From Cololabis saira (Eukaryota; Chordata; Actinopteri; Beloniformes; Belonidae): a DNA stretch of 64,000 nucleotides. Position numbers and translations under genes: made by a program. Position 1 is the stretch's first letter; each line of letters starts with the position of its first letter. The DNA lies in contig NC_084599.1 in the NCBI RefSeq assembly GCF_033807715.1, positions 29,968,125 through 30,032,124 on the forward strand, in the 5' to 3' direction. This document shows, piece after piece, positions 25,001 to 36,215 of the stretch. A model generated the notes under the pieces. The model saw only the letters and a list, made by a program, of their open reading frames with translations. It ran no database searches and was not told the DNA's origin.

Positions 25001-26205
25001 GAGGAGCTCTGTGAGTTTATTTCAAATTTTAAACATGAAACCCACCTTTCATGCAATAATGATAAACTGTCGATAGCTTTTACAATGTTTAATGTCTCAT
25101 ATAAGATTTAAGGATTCTAGGGATATTGTGTATGTTCTTATTTATGTTTTAAACTCCTTGATAAATAGATTGATGTAAATGTTTTATGAATAGAAAAAAG
25201 TTGGGGTGTGCAAAGAAAGAATGTCTTGGATAAATAGTTTTTTTATTACCGGTAGTTATATTTTAGACACCACACCTGTTCCTGTCACAGTACACTTGTC
25301 TATTCCTCGGTTAAGCTGTATGTGGCTCACTCCGTATAAGAATACATGCCATTCATGCCTTTCACTGCTCGGTTTTTCACGTTGTAAACTCTTCAGATGG
25401 ATCCGTATCACCCCAATCAATCAGTCATACCAAAGAGCAGGTTTAAGCGGTTTGACACAATTCTTAGTTTGGGGTTATCGCAAAACATAATTGCTCAGTG
25501 TCTTCCTTACTTACTTTTGTGTTTTTGTTCTCAGATATGCTAACAAAGGCAGTATCATGAAGGCTATATCAGACTTTGAACTGGCTCTGGAGAACTGCCC
25601 AGATCACCGCAATGCCAAGAAGTACCTCTGCCAGACGCTGGTGGAGAGAGGAAAACAGTAAGCGCTGCTGCACTTAATTCACGACTGAAATCCTGTGGAA
25701 TTAACTGTTTGCACCTTCTCCAGCAGCTTTTTGAGTGGCGGTGTCCAAACTGTTGACTATAGGTCACTTCACGGATATTGTGAAACTACTGTCACCCTTT
25801 TACTAGTGTTCAGACATTAAAATCAGATGGTTTGATGTGGAGCCTTCAGCCTTGATTTATAGAAGTTGCATCTCTGAATTAGTATCAGACTCAAAACAAT
25901 CATTGTAAAACAAAGACTTTTTTTATGAACTTGGTGAGCATTTACTTGTCTGGTTTGTTCCTATTATAGATAAAAGGAACATTGCAGTGATGGGAGTATC
26001 AACGGGAATGTGCAATTAAGGTTTTATTTATCAGACAATTAACATAATCAGCTTACGGGTGTATTGTTTGTGTGTTTTAGACTGGAAGAACAGGAAAAAC
26101 TAGTAACAGCGGAGGGATTGTATCGGAGAGCTTTGTCTCTCGATGACTCAAACCCTGAGGCAAAGGAGGCCCTGCACAAAATCACTGATACCATACAGGT
26201 GAGTG

Positions 26206-26301
<96 letters not shown>

Positions 26302-29300
26302 TACGTTTGCAGATGTGCTTTGTGTGTACTTTAGGCTTGACTGTCAAAGAACACAACGGCACATCAAAGTTTAGTCAGGCTTATTTCTATATGGGGTTAA
26401 TATGAAATCAGAAAAAAACAAACAAAACCTTTTTAGAACCTCGTGGAGCCTCATGGAGAGATAGTGTATCGATTTGTTGGTAATAAAATAGGGAAAAAAA
26501 GTCTAACTGCCTTCAAAGTAAAACACAATTGACAGAAAAGCTTTTCATGTAATTTCATATTCATGCTGCGGTTGCTGTTTTACAAAGAAATACAACTTCT
26601 GCGCTTCCTCAAGTGGCCTTTTTTTCATATTAACATGGGAGGACTTGGCGTCTATGACTTTGGTTCATCCAGGTTCTTGTTATGATGCTTTAATTTGGGG
26701 ATAGAAAGAAACATGTTAAGTGAAATACTAAGAATGCACTGCTGAGTTAGCAACAAGCAGTTACGTAACCAAGTATTTCTCTCTGCTGTGGATGGAAACC
26801 ACAGCAGCACAGAAAAACTTAAATTTAACACGAGCCACAATGATAACAAAAAAAAAAATCCTACTCCAAAAGTGCAAAACTCTATAAAACAAAAACGTGT
26901 TCACACTGTCAACTGCGATTTTGTGATTATATTTTAAATATTCAGGGTTTTTTGTGTTTAAACTATTACAGTGTAACACTTAGGTTTAATTAAACCCTAA
27001 CCAAACATTCTTTGTTTAAAATAACTAATTAGTCATCAAACATGGCATCCACTTATTTGCTAATGGTTAACTTTAAACTTGCATGAAAACATGACATGAA
27101 AACATTGCCATCTCAGTCTTTTGTGGTTGATCAAACTCTGAAATTGTTGAGCTGAGACTAGTCATATTTACTTTATAAATTAGATTAGGAAGACAAAAGC
27201 CGGTGCTTAGAACTTTGTATGGGATAGATATTAAGATAGTATTTGCAGATAGTATTTTTTTTTCCCAAACAATCCAGACACGCCTAGAAAATAAACCAGC
27301 CGATAGTTGGAGTTTGGACATTTTTCTGTAGTTATTTAGTGTTTGTGCTCCACTCTGATGCATAACATGTTATACCGTGTTGCTGCCACATGGTGGCAGT
27401 CTCTGAAACATAACTTATCTCTAAGACTTAGTATTGCTGGTTTATAAATAATCAACATTTATTTTGTGTACCCCCAAATAAATACTAAAGGGGAATGTAA
27501 TGATTGTCATTCAGATGATAACGTCTTTTTTTTTTTTTCTTCCTCTTTCCCAAATCAGTACATCTGCATTTTGACATCATCCTGTAGGGTAAAAGAAAAA
27601 CTTAACACATTCTTATAATGCAAATTTTGGGCACTAATAAAAGACAACAAGGGTCTGCTGACAAGCACAAAAAACTAATGAGAGGTGTTGGTGGGCGAGT
27701 AAGTGATATGGGTGCGCTGTGACCTTCTGTCCAACGTTCTGAGCCGACATACACGAGCAGCTGATGCTAAAGTTTTGTTTGACTGTGAACATCTCTCCTG
27801 ACTGGTTTGTAATGCTGATGAAGTGTTTGGTGTGTGTGTCTGTGACTCTACTCCGGACTTTGACCCTCTGACCTCCATGGCCTCGTCACCTGCCTTGTGG
27901 GGGTGAAAAAAACCACTTCACCATGCAAACTACTCCTTCTCCTCCTCTTCCTCCTCCTGCTCCGGACACTGGTGTGTGCCGTGTCCCTGCTACAAATACG
28001 GTAACGTTTACACTTTCTCCATCGCAATGGGGAACAAATGCTCTTGGAATTGTCTGTACCTTTTTGCCTACACCTCTGTCCATCCACTTCCTTCGATACT
28101 TCCTATTATGCCCATGGGCCTAACTGCTTTCGTCATGGTAAATATGTCTTCTTTTCATTGTTCTGTCATTTTGTGACCTATTCTTCCTCAAACTTTTTTT
28201 TTAACTCCTGCTCAAACTTCCCATTGCATTCCCAAACTTTCTTGTTCTGATCCAAATTGTTTAATGAATAAATTAATGTTGTTTTGGGTTCTTTATTGAA
28301 TGTTTTGGTTTGAATACGTTTGTATGCTTGCCGTTGTAATACCTTGCCTCGTCTGGCAACTGTAAAGAAATCGATTCGTTTACGAGAAGAGGCGCTCACA
28401 AAGGAGCAGGCCAAAGCTAAGGGCGGCCCGACCAGCGCTGAGAAATTACGTAAGATCTTAAAAGAGGAGAAGAGGTATGTTGACTGATGCTTCAAAGGTA
28501 TGGCACGTTTAAATACTGACGGTAAATACATGTGACCAGCACATCAGTTTAAAAAGCAGATTTTAAATAAAAACTTTCAGTCTGTGTCGCTTGATTTTAG
28601 GATGAAGAAGAAACGGAAGCGATCAGCCTCTTCCTCGTCGTCCTCCTCCAGTAGCTCTTCTTCTTCCTCTTCTTCTTCTTCTTCATCATCCTCCTCCTCA
28701 ACTCGCAAGAAGGCCAAGAAGAAAAAAAAGAAGCGGAGGAAGTCTGACCGTGCAAGTAAACGGCACCGCAGGATCTCCTCGAGGGAGAGCAGGAGGAGCG
28801 AGGAGGGTAAGGGTGAGAAATACAGAAAGGAGAAGGATGATGATGAGGAGGAGGAGGATGATGAAGTAGACTGGTACCCTGCACCTTCCAACATCTCTGC
28901 GACTTTTCTCAACCAGAAGAGTAGCCTCCTCTTTGGAGAGGGAGATGAGGAAGGGATAAAAGGGAAGGACAGGGAAGATGGAGCGTGGAGCCAGTTAAAT
29001 TCTGTAAATTCAGAGGAGGAAGAGTCAGATTCCTCACGTAGAGAAGGAAAGAGAAGAGAAAAAACAGATGGCACGATGTGGAAACGAAAAAACAGCCAGA
29101 GTAGAAGCCCACAGAGAGAGGAGATGAGAGGCAGGAGTAGGGAAAGAGGGGATAAGAGCAGGGAGGGAGGGAAGGAAGATAACAGGAAAGACCGGAGGGA
29201 CAGTGACTCCAAGAGGAGGAGCAGCATAGAGGAGAATCAACCACGAAGGCTGTCCTCCTCCTCAGCTGAGGCCGAGTCTTCTCACAAGTCTAGTTCCAGA

Positions 29301-29633
29301 CTTGAGTATTCAGGAAACTCTGGTTCTGCTTCCAAACATCTGGACAGGAGACTCAACTCCTTCAAAAGAAACTCCTTTGATGGGGGTAGAATCGATAACC
29401 GAGGGAGACAGGAGGGGGGAGATGCAAAACGAGAGAAGGAAAGCAGAAAGGGCAGATCAGAGGAAGAGGGCAACACATCCGCTCAAGGACAACTGAAAAA
29501 ACCAGAGGACGCTGGAGATCATAACGGACAGAGCGGCATGACGTCTAAAAAAGAGCTCCCTTCTAACCTGTTGGATATTTTTAACCAAATCGCTCAGTTT
29601 GAGAAGGAAAAAGGAGTCAAACCCAAAAAATAA
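16049..29633 (+). CDS. ttc14: Tetratricopeptide repeat protein 14 (complete, 12 coding exons)
   Basis: Exons: 16049-16182, 19808-19932, 20189-20388, 22146-22230, 23164-23293, 23721-23876, 24664-24735, 24891-25010, 25535-25657, 26081-26198, 28368-28474, 28601-29633. All introns are GT-AG and phases join, giving 800 residues (human about 770). The start [20 protein letters not shown] is typical of the family. An S1-type RNA-binding fold begins near residue 115 ([17 protein letters not shown]). TPR helices span about 303-420 ([29 protein letters not shown]). Exon 11 carries [15 protein letters not shown], conserved in TTC14. Exon 12 encodes a basic, RS-like tail with about 27 consecutive serines then KK/RR-rich sequence, suggesting a nuclear, RNA-related protein; biochemical function is poorly known. 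AATAAA at 29641 and 30145 are poly(A) candidates. Very confident in identity. Confidence 0.95.
16249..16880. repeat. Tandem ~175-205 bp repeat in ttc14 intron 1
   Basis: The marker cacccataaaacttgtgata occurs near 16249, 16421, 16628 and 16803. Within units, atatatgggctgatttaa and aatgtggttta sub-blocks are themselves repeated a variable number of times, which explains the unequal spacing. It begins about 65 bp after exon 1. Confidence 0.8.
16881..18135. mobile_element. 1.25 kb non-autonomous TIR element in ttc14 intron 1
   Basis: Perfect 16 bp inverted ends: agctagggttgccacc at 16881 and ggtggcaaccctagct at 18120-18135. Further inside, gggacgcccggat on the left and cgcgtcccgtatt / tacgggacgcaac on the right extend the inverted similarity. 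There is no transposase frame. An internal minisatellite fills part of it. TIR type suggests a hAT-like non-autonomous element, with low certainty on superfamily. Confidence 0.75.
17150..17518. repeat. 41 bp minisatellite, nine copies
   Basis: gaatatggtgtaaa starts at 17150, 17191, 17232, 17273, 17314, 17355, 17396, 17437 and 17478, an exact 41 bp period. Units contain gttaatttatttcaataa with a few substitutions. It lies wholly inside the TIR element at 16881-18135, so it probably expanded after or within that element. Confidence 0.93.
18306..18690 (+). mobile_element. Teleost interspersed repeat (aggcaaggcaag type), copy 1
   Basis: It starts ggcaaggcaagaagtttatt, then tgtatagcacaattcaacac and gtgctttacatcaacatta, and ends with ttgttccaccggtgaggagc. 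The same head recurs at 36134, 52347 and 58242, all on the plus strand, with different 3' extents. It is known to me as an abundant fish retroposon-derived repeat. Confidence 0.75.
19017..19082. repeat. Compound (GT)n(AT)n microsatellite
   Basis: About 14 GT units run into about 14 AT units, then acacac. A (C)n run of about 19 lies at 18850-18870. Simple sequence inside ttc14 intron 1. Confidence 0.9.
19085..19225. mobile_element. Terminal fragment of a Tc1-like element
   Basis: The block gctgctaaaaaataaaggga, tgaatgaaatattcttatta and ttatcaatggaaatcaaatg follows the order I recall for the terminus of a Tc1-family element found in many fishes and in lampreys. Only the end is present; no transposase is visible. 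Family call is from memory. Confidence 0.55.
19243..19312. repeat. Displaced fragment of the mucin-gene 303 bp repeat
   Basis: agatgctattgttgtggggc followed by tgcagttcaaacaactattg and ctgtagctgtggcagg matches the 303 bp unit around 11987-12025 and 10626-10650. Frame is broken by small deletions and no splice context is seen, so it is a non-functional remnant about 7 kb from its source, inside ttc14 intron 1, right next to a Tc1-like terminus. Confidence 0.65.
19398..19560. mobile_element. Short inverted-repeat block, possibly Penelope-like
   Basis: gaatatttaggttttttaaa near 19406 recurs inverted as attttaaaaacctaaatatt near 19520, flanking gtttcggctattcctttcgc and cttcatcag. The phrase resembles Penelope-type retroelement ends, from memory. 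Ends are undefined. Confidence 0.35.
20801..22012 (+). mobile_element. Teleost interspersed repeat (gggcccgagc type) in ttc14 intron 3
   Basis: It opens with agggcccgagccctattgta and ends gcgagggcccgttcatcact then gcttgcagctttaatt. In between are gggcgtggcctaatggc and two copies of tttgaatggtttgacata with a following gtgggtggtgtcatcgga-like block. A low-complexity (AT)n/poly-T patch (about 21555-21720) interrupts it. This is a very common fish repeat from memory; no coding frame remains. Confidence 0.7.
26207..26298. repeat. (CA)46 microsatellite abutting a ttc14 splice donor
   Basis: A nearly pure dinucleotide run that begins 8 nt after the GT of the exon 10 donor (gtgagtgg then cacaca). 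CA repeats bind hnRNP L-type proteins and can modulate nearby splice choice; the effect here is inferred. Confidence 0.92.
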
Positions 29634-30144
29634 CCCTCAAAATAAAAGCCCATGACACGCCCACAGCTTGTACGGATATTGGATAGAATTTGTACCATGA
29701 AATCATCATCTGGACTGTTAATCAGAAATGCACAAATGGCCAGACTTTCTGCCCTCATTTAATTACTGTCAGTGTTAGAGAAAATCATCATTTTTACTGT
29801 GAAATGTCTTGTGTGTTTTCTGGTCGACTTGCTTGCAGCTTCCAGGGTTTACCTTCATATTAGATCATCGTGATGTAACTCATCATCTGAACGGCTTGAT
29901 TTGAACTGATGTATTAACTGAATTGGTGATTGTTGGAACTTTTTGATTTAAAAGTTCAGTTAAATTTGACTGCAAGTCGCTAAAATATTTGAAACGAGCT
30001 TTAAAATCTTGTATGTGATGTCGATATGATTTGGTCTTTTTGGAGAAAACTGCCTTAAGTATTCTGCTCTGTGCCATGTTCTTTCTGTGGTTTGTTGTAG
30101 TTCATCACAAACAGCTTGGTTTACAGATGTTCCAGATGTATTCC

Positions 30145-30150
30145 AATAAA
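30145..30150 (+). terminator. ttc14: Candidate distal poly(A) signal of ttc14
   Basis: AATAAA lies 512 bp past the stop and is followed by TG-rich sequence (ttgactgtgg). A proximal AATAAA at 29641-29646 lies only 8 bp after the stop, so two transcript ends are possible. Confidence 0.5.
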
Positions 30151-33100
30151 TTGACTGTGGAGAAAAAAGTGTGTGAAAACATTTGGTAATAAGTGATGAT
30201 TTTTCCCCACTTGCCATCTTTTGACTTCTTCACATTTCTCTTTAATAATCCTGCTCTTTTATGCTTTTAATGCCACGTTCTGTGTTGTTTCAAACATGCA
30301 CTGCCTCATTCTGATGTTTATGGACGGGCTTTTAGGAGGAATTTTAATATTCATTTTAAAACTCTTCCAATTAAGCAACACAGTGTGAAAACACGTGTGT
30401 GAATCTTTCTGGAGAGATTTACAACAACTTCTAAATCCAAACAAGTCTCTAGAACAGACCTCGAGAAACCACACCTGAAAGTTAAAGAATAAAGGTGGAG
30501 AATAGATGTTCCGTTCTGAAGGACATTAGAACATAGTCCCTGGTTTTGTTGAAGCTATGAGGCAAAATCCTCAGGACAAAACATCTGGTAAAACTACTCA
30601 GCTGTCTGAAGACAGTTTTACAGGAGCAGAGAAAAGCTCTGAAATGGAAACCACTTCTAGTGCTTTGAGCCTTACGGTGTTCTCCAACCCTTCTCCTCTG
30701 GGTACACTGCATGTTTTAGATGTTTCCTTGCTCAAACACCTGATTGGACCACTGTCGGATCATTTGTCCTTGAGGTTTGCATTAATCTGTCAATGTCCCT
30801 CTGGTTTGGGCTGGGTGTGTTTGAGCAGACGAGCTTCTGAAACATGGAGGACAAACGTGCCCCATGTGCCCGAACAGGGCTGAGATGCTACTTGATGCCC
30901 TCAAGGAGTCCTGCTGGTGAGCATCCAGGGAAGATGCAAAACAGGGTCCTGATTGTAGTCCGAGTACGTGTGACGAGGTCAACATATTAAATGGAAAGCA
31001 ATAAAGTAGGTTTTTATAAATGTATGATGCTATAAACCTATACCATAAAAGAAGATAAAACACAATTCTGTTATTTTGAACATCCTTAAAAGAGGAATTT
31101 GAACCTTTCTGATTGGGGGGACTGATAAACTGGAGCAGGAAATGATATCAAATGCAAACTAATGGAATCTGAATTTTCAGTTCTTTGACCTAAAAGCTAT
31201 GAAAAAATAGGTTTTGGCAGCTGATTTTTAGGAGCCATCTGTCTTTTTATGTGACAGATATTGTTCCAGACAAAGGCTAAGGCAACTAGTCGTCACACAT
31301 AACTTCATCTTCAACTAAACGTATTAAAGCCAAAGTGTCCTTATGGCTTATTGGTGCTTTAAGCTACTTGGTGTCACAGATTTGATTTAATAACTGGACA
31401 ACGCACTTCAGCGGTTGTGCGACCAGCCGTGTGTCGCCTCAAGCCAAAGTAGCTTACTCCGGGCTTAGTTGCCACCCTCTCCCATCATTACTGGTGCCAT
31501 CAGCAGTGATGCACTGGAGTAGCCACGCGTGCCAGTCTATCTTGTTAAGGCAGATTAACCAGTAATATACAGGCAGGAAGAGGCCTCTTCATTTAATGCT
31601 GCGCACACAGACTCCTGATCCTGCGGCTCCTGTCTCACACGCCTGACATCTTAATCGTTATAAAATACTGACTGCCGGAGGTCACACTCGGTGCTTGCTC
31701 CGAGTGTGGTCGGGAGCTGGTCGGGTGGAGTCTTGGGTCCGTACCAGCAGCTGTGACTGAACATGTGGATTATTGTCCTGAAGACAAATGGATTGGAGTT
31801 TGATTCTGTTCACCACTGCCAGATGTAATTCTCAGATACTGCACAGAAGAGACCTGTTTGAGTTTGCAGCTGCTCTTCTTTATTTGTTTTAATACAGACT
31901 AGTAGGAAGAAGATATGCAAGGCATAAAGCTCTTTTTTAGCCTCATAGTTTTAATCACAACAATTATATACCGGTAAGCTTCAGGTGTTGTGTATCAGAG
32001 CATTTTATCGGCTCCTTATATTTTGTTCCCAAATGGAGGGTTTTTAAAAAGAAAAACAGATTTGTACTGGGTAAAACTAGAGCTCCAACATGGCATAAAT
32101 AAACTTCTTAACCAAAGCAAAAACAAACAAAAAATGCAATATTTTGATGGGGCACCTTTTTGCATTTGCTGTGGCATGAGTTCAATTAACTTTTTTTTTT
32201 TCTTTTAAAGTCTTTGTAAATGTGTTTCACTCATGATAGAAGAGATGAACCACTACAGACCACCAGCATATGCCAAACAAATCTTGATGGGGTTAAAGTC
32301 TAGACTGGCAGGGTGAAAATTATGCCTCATGATCACATTATTGCAGAGTCTCAGCTTGATCATCCTTGGCACACTCTCTGGCTCTTGGAATATCCCCGTG
32401 CCTTCAGGGAAGAAGAAAAAATAAACTATTGAAGGGGGGGAAAAAACTGTCTTGAGAACATTCATGTAGTCAGATGGGGTCTCTTTGGGCACACAACATT
32501 TGCTGAACAAAGACCTGACCAACTTAAGCAACCCCAGAAAAGAATACTACCGCCTACAACCAAATATCCACACCTCCCCCACCTTTATCCTTTCTGTATG
32601 CCTGTCCTGTCTGCTATGTCTTAAAATTTATAATAAAAAAATGCTTGCATTGTAGCCACAAGACATGACTGGTGCCTTATTGAATCCTCCATTCTTCTAA
32701 CCCTGATCCAGCGTAGATCTGGATTCATCAGACCACATGATCTTCTTCCCTGCTCCAAAAGTCCAGTCTCGGTGCTCCATATTTATTTTTCACTGATATT
32801 TTGTTTTCTCAAACCTGCACAGCTGGTTAGTCCCAAAACGTCCCCCAAATATTGAAGTGTTCATTGATGCAAGATTTTCCAACCATATTTGCTCACAGAT
32901 GACGGTTCACCATTATCTTTTAAGGTTTGTTTTCTTGATGCTGACGAATAATCTGGATCTCCTTATACACAGTATAGTCTTAGCCATCTCTCCTGGCCCA
33001 TTTGTTACTTTTGCTATCAGTAGGATTAAAAAACCTGTATAAATTATTAAACATATAAATTATTTCATCGCTTTTTGAGTGAGCGGCTCTTACTTATTTC

Positions 33101-33914
33101 CTTAGCTAATGTAAATCCAGGTGGTGACTTTTTTATTTTCATTTTCATGATCCCCAGAATGTCTTGGATAATGCATACCTGTTTTGTAGGGTCCTGCCTG
33201 ATACTGTTTATAATTTCCGTTTTTATTTAAAATAAACCCCTATCATGCATGGATTGTTTTTACCACTCTCCTATTCTGCGGTGCTGCAGTACTGCTGGTG
33301 TCCACTGGAGGGCAGTGGAACACTGGTGGATTTCAGAGAAGAAAGTGGAACAGCAGGCCAGTGTGTGCTGTTTGCTTGCTTCTTCTAAGAGTTTCTTTTA
33401 AATTGAAATAAATCAGATCTTTGTCTAGATCTATATTGTAACTAATCTAAAACCTACCGTTTTGTTCAATTATTGTTGGTTCAATGGTTTCAATAAGTAT
33501 GGTTTCTCAAGTGAAGAAAATCTGTGAAAGAAACATATCTCAGCTGAGTCAGTTATGATTTTGTAGTTTAATATTGGTATTCTATGGTATATTTACGGGC
33601 CGCATCCAGCTTTGCCTCACACCTGCTTGAACAAAATAATGCACAACTGAAAAACAGCTTTTACAAATTCATTTTGTGAAAAAGCAATAAATACAAAATA
33701 CAAGATAAAGCAAGGCAAGAAACATCAGGTTAAGAAGATAATTGATATATGTAGATGGATAAAAGTGTAAGATATTCAGGTTATTAAAAGGCTAAGAAAT
33801 ACAAAACTTTCATTTTTTTGTGAAGTTACGATGAGATTTTGATGAGCTGCATTTTGGTTATCTTGAATACCTTTTACGATTAAAAATGATTCTAATCTAT
33901 GATCAGGTTTTCTT
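30151..33914. other. Intergenic, no gene recognised
   Basis: No coding frame with family similarity. A perfect short hairpin is at 31683-31708 (see findings). The block 32230-32900 contains phrases like ttcatcagaccacatgatct and cctgctccaaaagtccagtc seen in decayed fish DNA transposons, but no frame survives. Confidence 0.5.
32230..32900. mobile_element. Probable decayed DNA-transposon-derived repeat
   Basis: It contains ggattcatcagaccacatga, tccagtctcggtgctccat and gtcttgagaacattcatgt-type phrases that I associate with old Tc1-like or related fish repeats. Interrupted by simple sequence; ends not found. Low certainty. Confidence 0.35.
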
Positions 33915-34256
33915 TTAGCGCTCAAACCACAGGCGACGCATCACAACTCCTTCTGGGGGCATAAACACAGGCTCAGACTTACATTTCAGGCCCTGGAGAC
34001 ACCTGACAACTGCTCTTCCCTGCACACCCTGAAGGACTTTTACTCTCTGGGAAGTTATGTGCTGACCCTCCAGTTGAGTGTAAAAAGAATGACAGATGGA
34101 GGAGGGGCAGGAGAGCACTGAAACTGCTGAAAGGAGAAGAATAAAAAGGACCTCCAGTCCTTGAAGGTGCAGGTCTCTCAGCAAGTTCGGGAGGTCAGCA
34201 GAAGCAGGTTTTCCTGCTTGACCGACTCTGATGAAGCTGCAGATTCTCGCCTTCAT
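33915..34256 (-). CDS. Possible small secreted peptide ORF, 113 codons, unrecognised
   Basis: The minus frame starts MKARICSF and carries a hydrophobic stretch at about residues 35-49 (VLFILLLSAVSVLS) followed at once by CPSSIC, as after a signal-peptide cleavage site. Later features are a second cysteine pair (CLQGLKC) and a basic end (VVMRRLWFER). Codon choice looks like vertebrate coding sequence (frequent CTG, GTC, CAG). The hydrophobic core is far from the start, so the real start may be in another exon: cctttcag just before the codons for AVSV-type sequence could be a splice acceptor. I do not recognise a family. It could equally be a chance frame in a conserved noncoding element. Confidence 0.3.
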   Translation of the reverse strand: MKARICSFIRVGQAGKPASADLPNLLRDLHLQGLEVLFILLLSAVSVLSCPSSICHSFYTQLEGQHITSQRVKVLQGVQGRAVVRCLQGLKCKSEPVFMPPEGVVMRRLWFER

Positions 34257-36133
34257 GAATCATCCCGGCCATTCTCCTCCTCCCCTGCTCCGCTCCCACC
34301 TGGACTCCTTTTCACAAAGAAAGGGGATTCCTCCTCTTAGGCCTCTTTCTTCAGCGCCGAGGCAATCAGACTGTTGAACACGCAGAGGGAGATGAGACAT
34401 TTTAAATTAGTGTTAGGAGGGGAGGGAGGGAGAGGAGGGAGAAGGAGAAAAAGACATTTTTCATTTTCTACAATAAAAGGTACTACATTGAATTCCCGGA
34501 GCATGACAATACAGAGGAGTAAGTAATGGAATAGGAGCAGACGTGGCGTCTATGTGTTAGAGGATAATGAGGAATTTTTTAAGATGTATGTCCTCTGCTG
34601 CCATTCAATCAGACTCTCACCCTGTCACTGTCACGGGCCCTGGTCTCTGAGCTGTCACAATACTCCGCGGGGACTCAAACTTCTTCACAAACCTTTCTGT
34701 GGTCACTCGGAACTAGTTTTTCGACCATTTGGAGCATTAGCCAATCAAGCAAAAAGTTCTTGTGTTAAACCTTGTCCACGGTGTTCAGGCAGCTTTGACA
34801 TCCACTGCTCTGTTCCAACAAAGGTTCCCCAAAGAACTCAAATTTATTCTCGTAATGGCCATAAATGCAACACAAGTTTCTGGGGGAAAAACCATCAGCC
34901 TCGATGTTGGTGAGACTATTCGTAAGGAGTTGCGTGTTCATCCCATTTCAAGAGGTGAAAATTCAGATTGAACCATCTTCAGAAACAGAGCAGCGACAAA
35001 ATCGTGTTCAAAAGCCGAGAGTTTACTCCGTGGCAGCAGAAAATGACTTTCAAGAGACACACAGCCACAGAAAAGTCATTTTGTCCAATTTTAAGAGTCC
35101 GGCAGAACAGAAAGAGTTTGATTGATAGAAAAGCTACACAACTGATGGGTTTATGTTCTGCAGAAGTATTTCTTTGCAAAAGAAAATGCATCAAGGGTGA
35201 GGAGTAGCCTCTTATTACAACAACAATATAATGTGTAATCTTCAGCGAGAGCCGCTTTTATCCTGAATCACAGAATGGTACATGAGGTGTAGCATTTTGT
35301 CAAGGACTGATGAAGCACAGTTTGTGGTAATACTTTTAACTTCACAGCACAGTTTTGTTCTGTTAACTCAAATGAAAATCATTACTTGACATGACAGACC
35401 TGTCATGTCTTCTGGCAAAGCACTCCTGCTTTATGTTCCTTCATTTGATTATCTGCTTCTTGCTTCGGCAAGAGTTTATCCATAAGGGCAAGATTAGTTT
35501 CGATTGCACTCACATAACCCAAAGAGCCTCTAAAGATATGAGAAAAACAGAAACAAAATAAACATCCACTGTTAAAAAAGAAAATAATTTGTGAGTGAGG
35601 TTGCGGTGAACAAGCTTAAGCCGTTTTTTTAGGTTTCACAAACAAAACCAGGGAATTACTTTTAAATGCAGAACTTGCAGAAACATTTCCACTGTTTGTT
35701 ATTTTGTCCTTATAATGGTTATATGTCCAAGCAGTTTTACTGTGGACTCATTTTATCTCATCATCATTTACTTTATTCAAACCATTCCTCTACATACACA
35801 ACTCCACAAGGACAAAGCAAAGTACGTATTCGGGTCCTTTGAAATGAGACTCATGAGTGTGTTCAGGGGTAATATTTTCCTTCTGTCAGTGGTCCTAGTG
35901 ACGCACACACGCACGCACACAGATCTTTTGGCAGATAATGTATTTTAAAGTGAAAAAAGAAATCTTAGTCCCTCAAGAATGATGTGGAGATTTCTGGAAA
36001 CCACACATATGGAACATACGCCAGCCTGGTCCCACGTATGTGAGCTTTCTGCAACTAAAAAGGTTTCAAGGTTAGGCTTGGATAGGATTCCACCATCCGA
36101 CTACTCCGACCTCCACATGTGTTAAATATGTTG

Positions 36134-36215
36134 CAAGGCAAGGCAAGTTTATTTCTATAGCACAAGCCAACAACAAGGAGATTCAAAGTGTTTACAAAGA
36201 CATTAAAACATAAAT
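36134..36215 (+). mobile_element. Teleost interspersed repeat (aggcaaggcaag type), copy 2, fragment
   Basis: caaggcaaggcaagtttatt, then tatagcacaagccaacaac and attcaaagtgtttacaaaga. Same head as the copy at 18306; only the first 80 bp remain. Confidence 0.7.

Noticed and set aside
26048..26405. Long His-Thr and Cys-Val frames
   Set aside because: Produced by the (CA)46 microsatellite.
27923..28250. Possible extra ttc14 exon with Pro-rich frame
   Set aside because: Exon 10 (ending DTIQ) joins exon 11 ([10 protein letters not shown]) in phase and matches the family without it; no good acceptor/donor pair was seen.
28577..29244. Minus-strand frames rich in Leu/Ser/Glu opposite ttc14 exon 12
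   Set aside because: Shadow of the Ser/Lys/Glu-rich ttc14 tail; no independent support.
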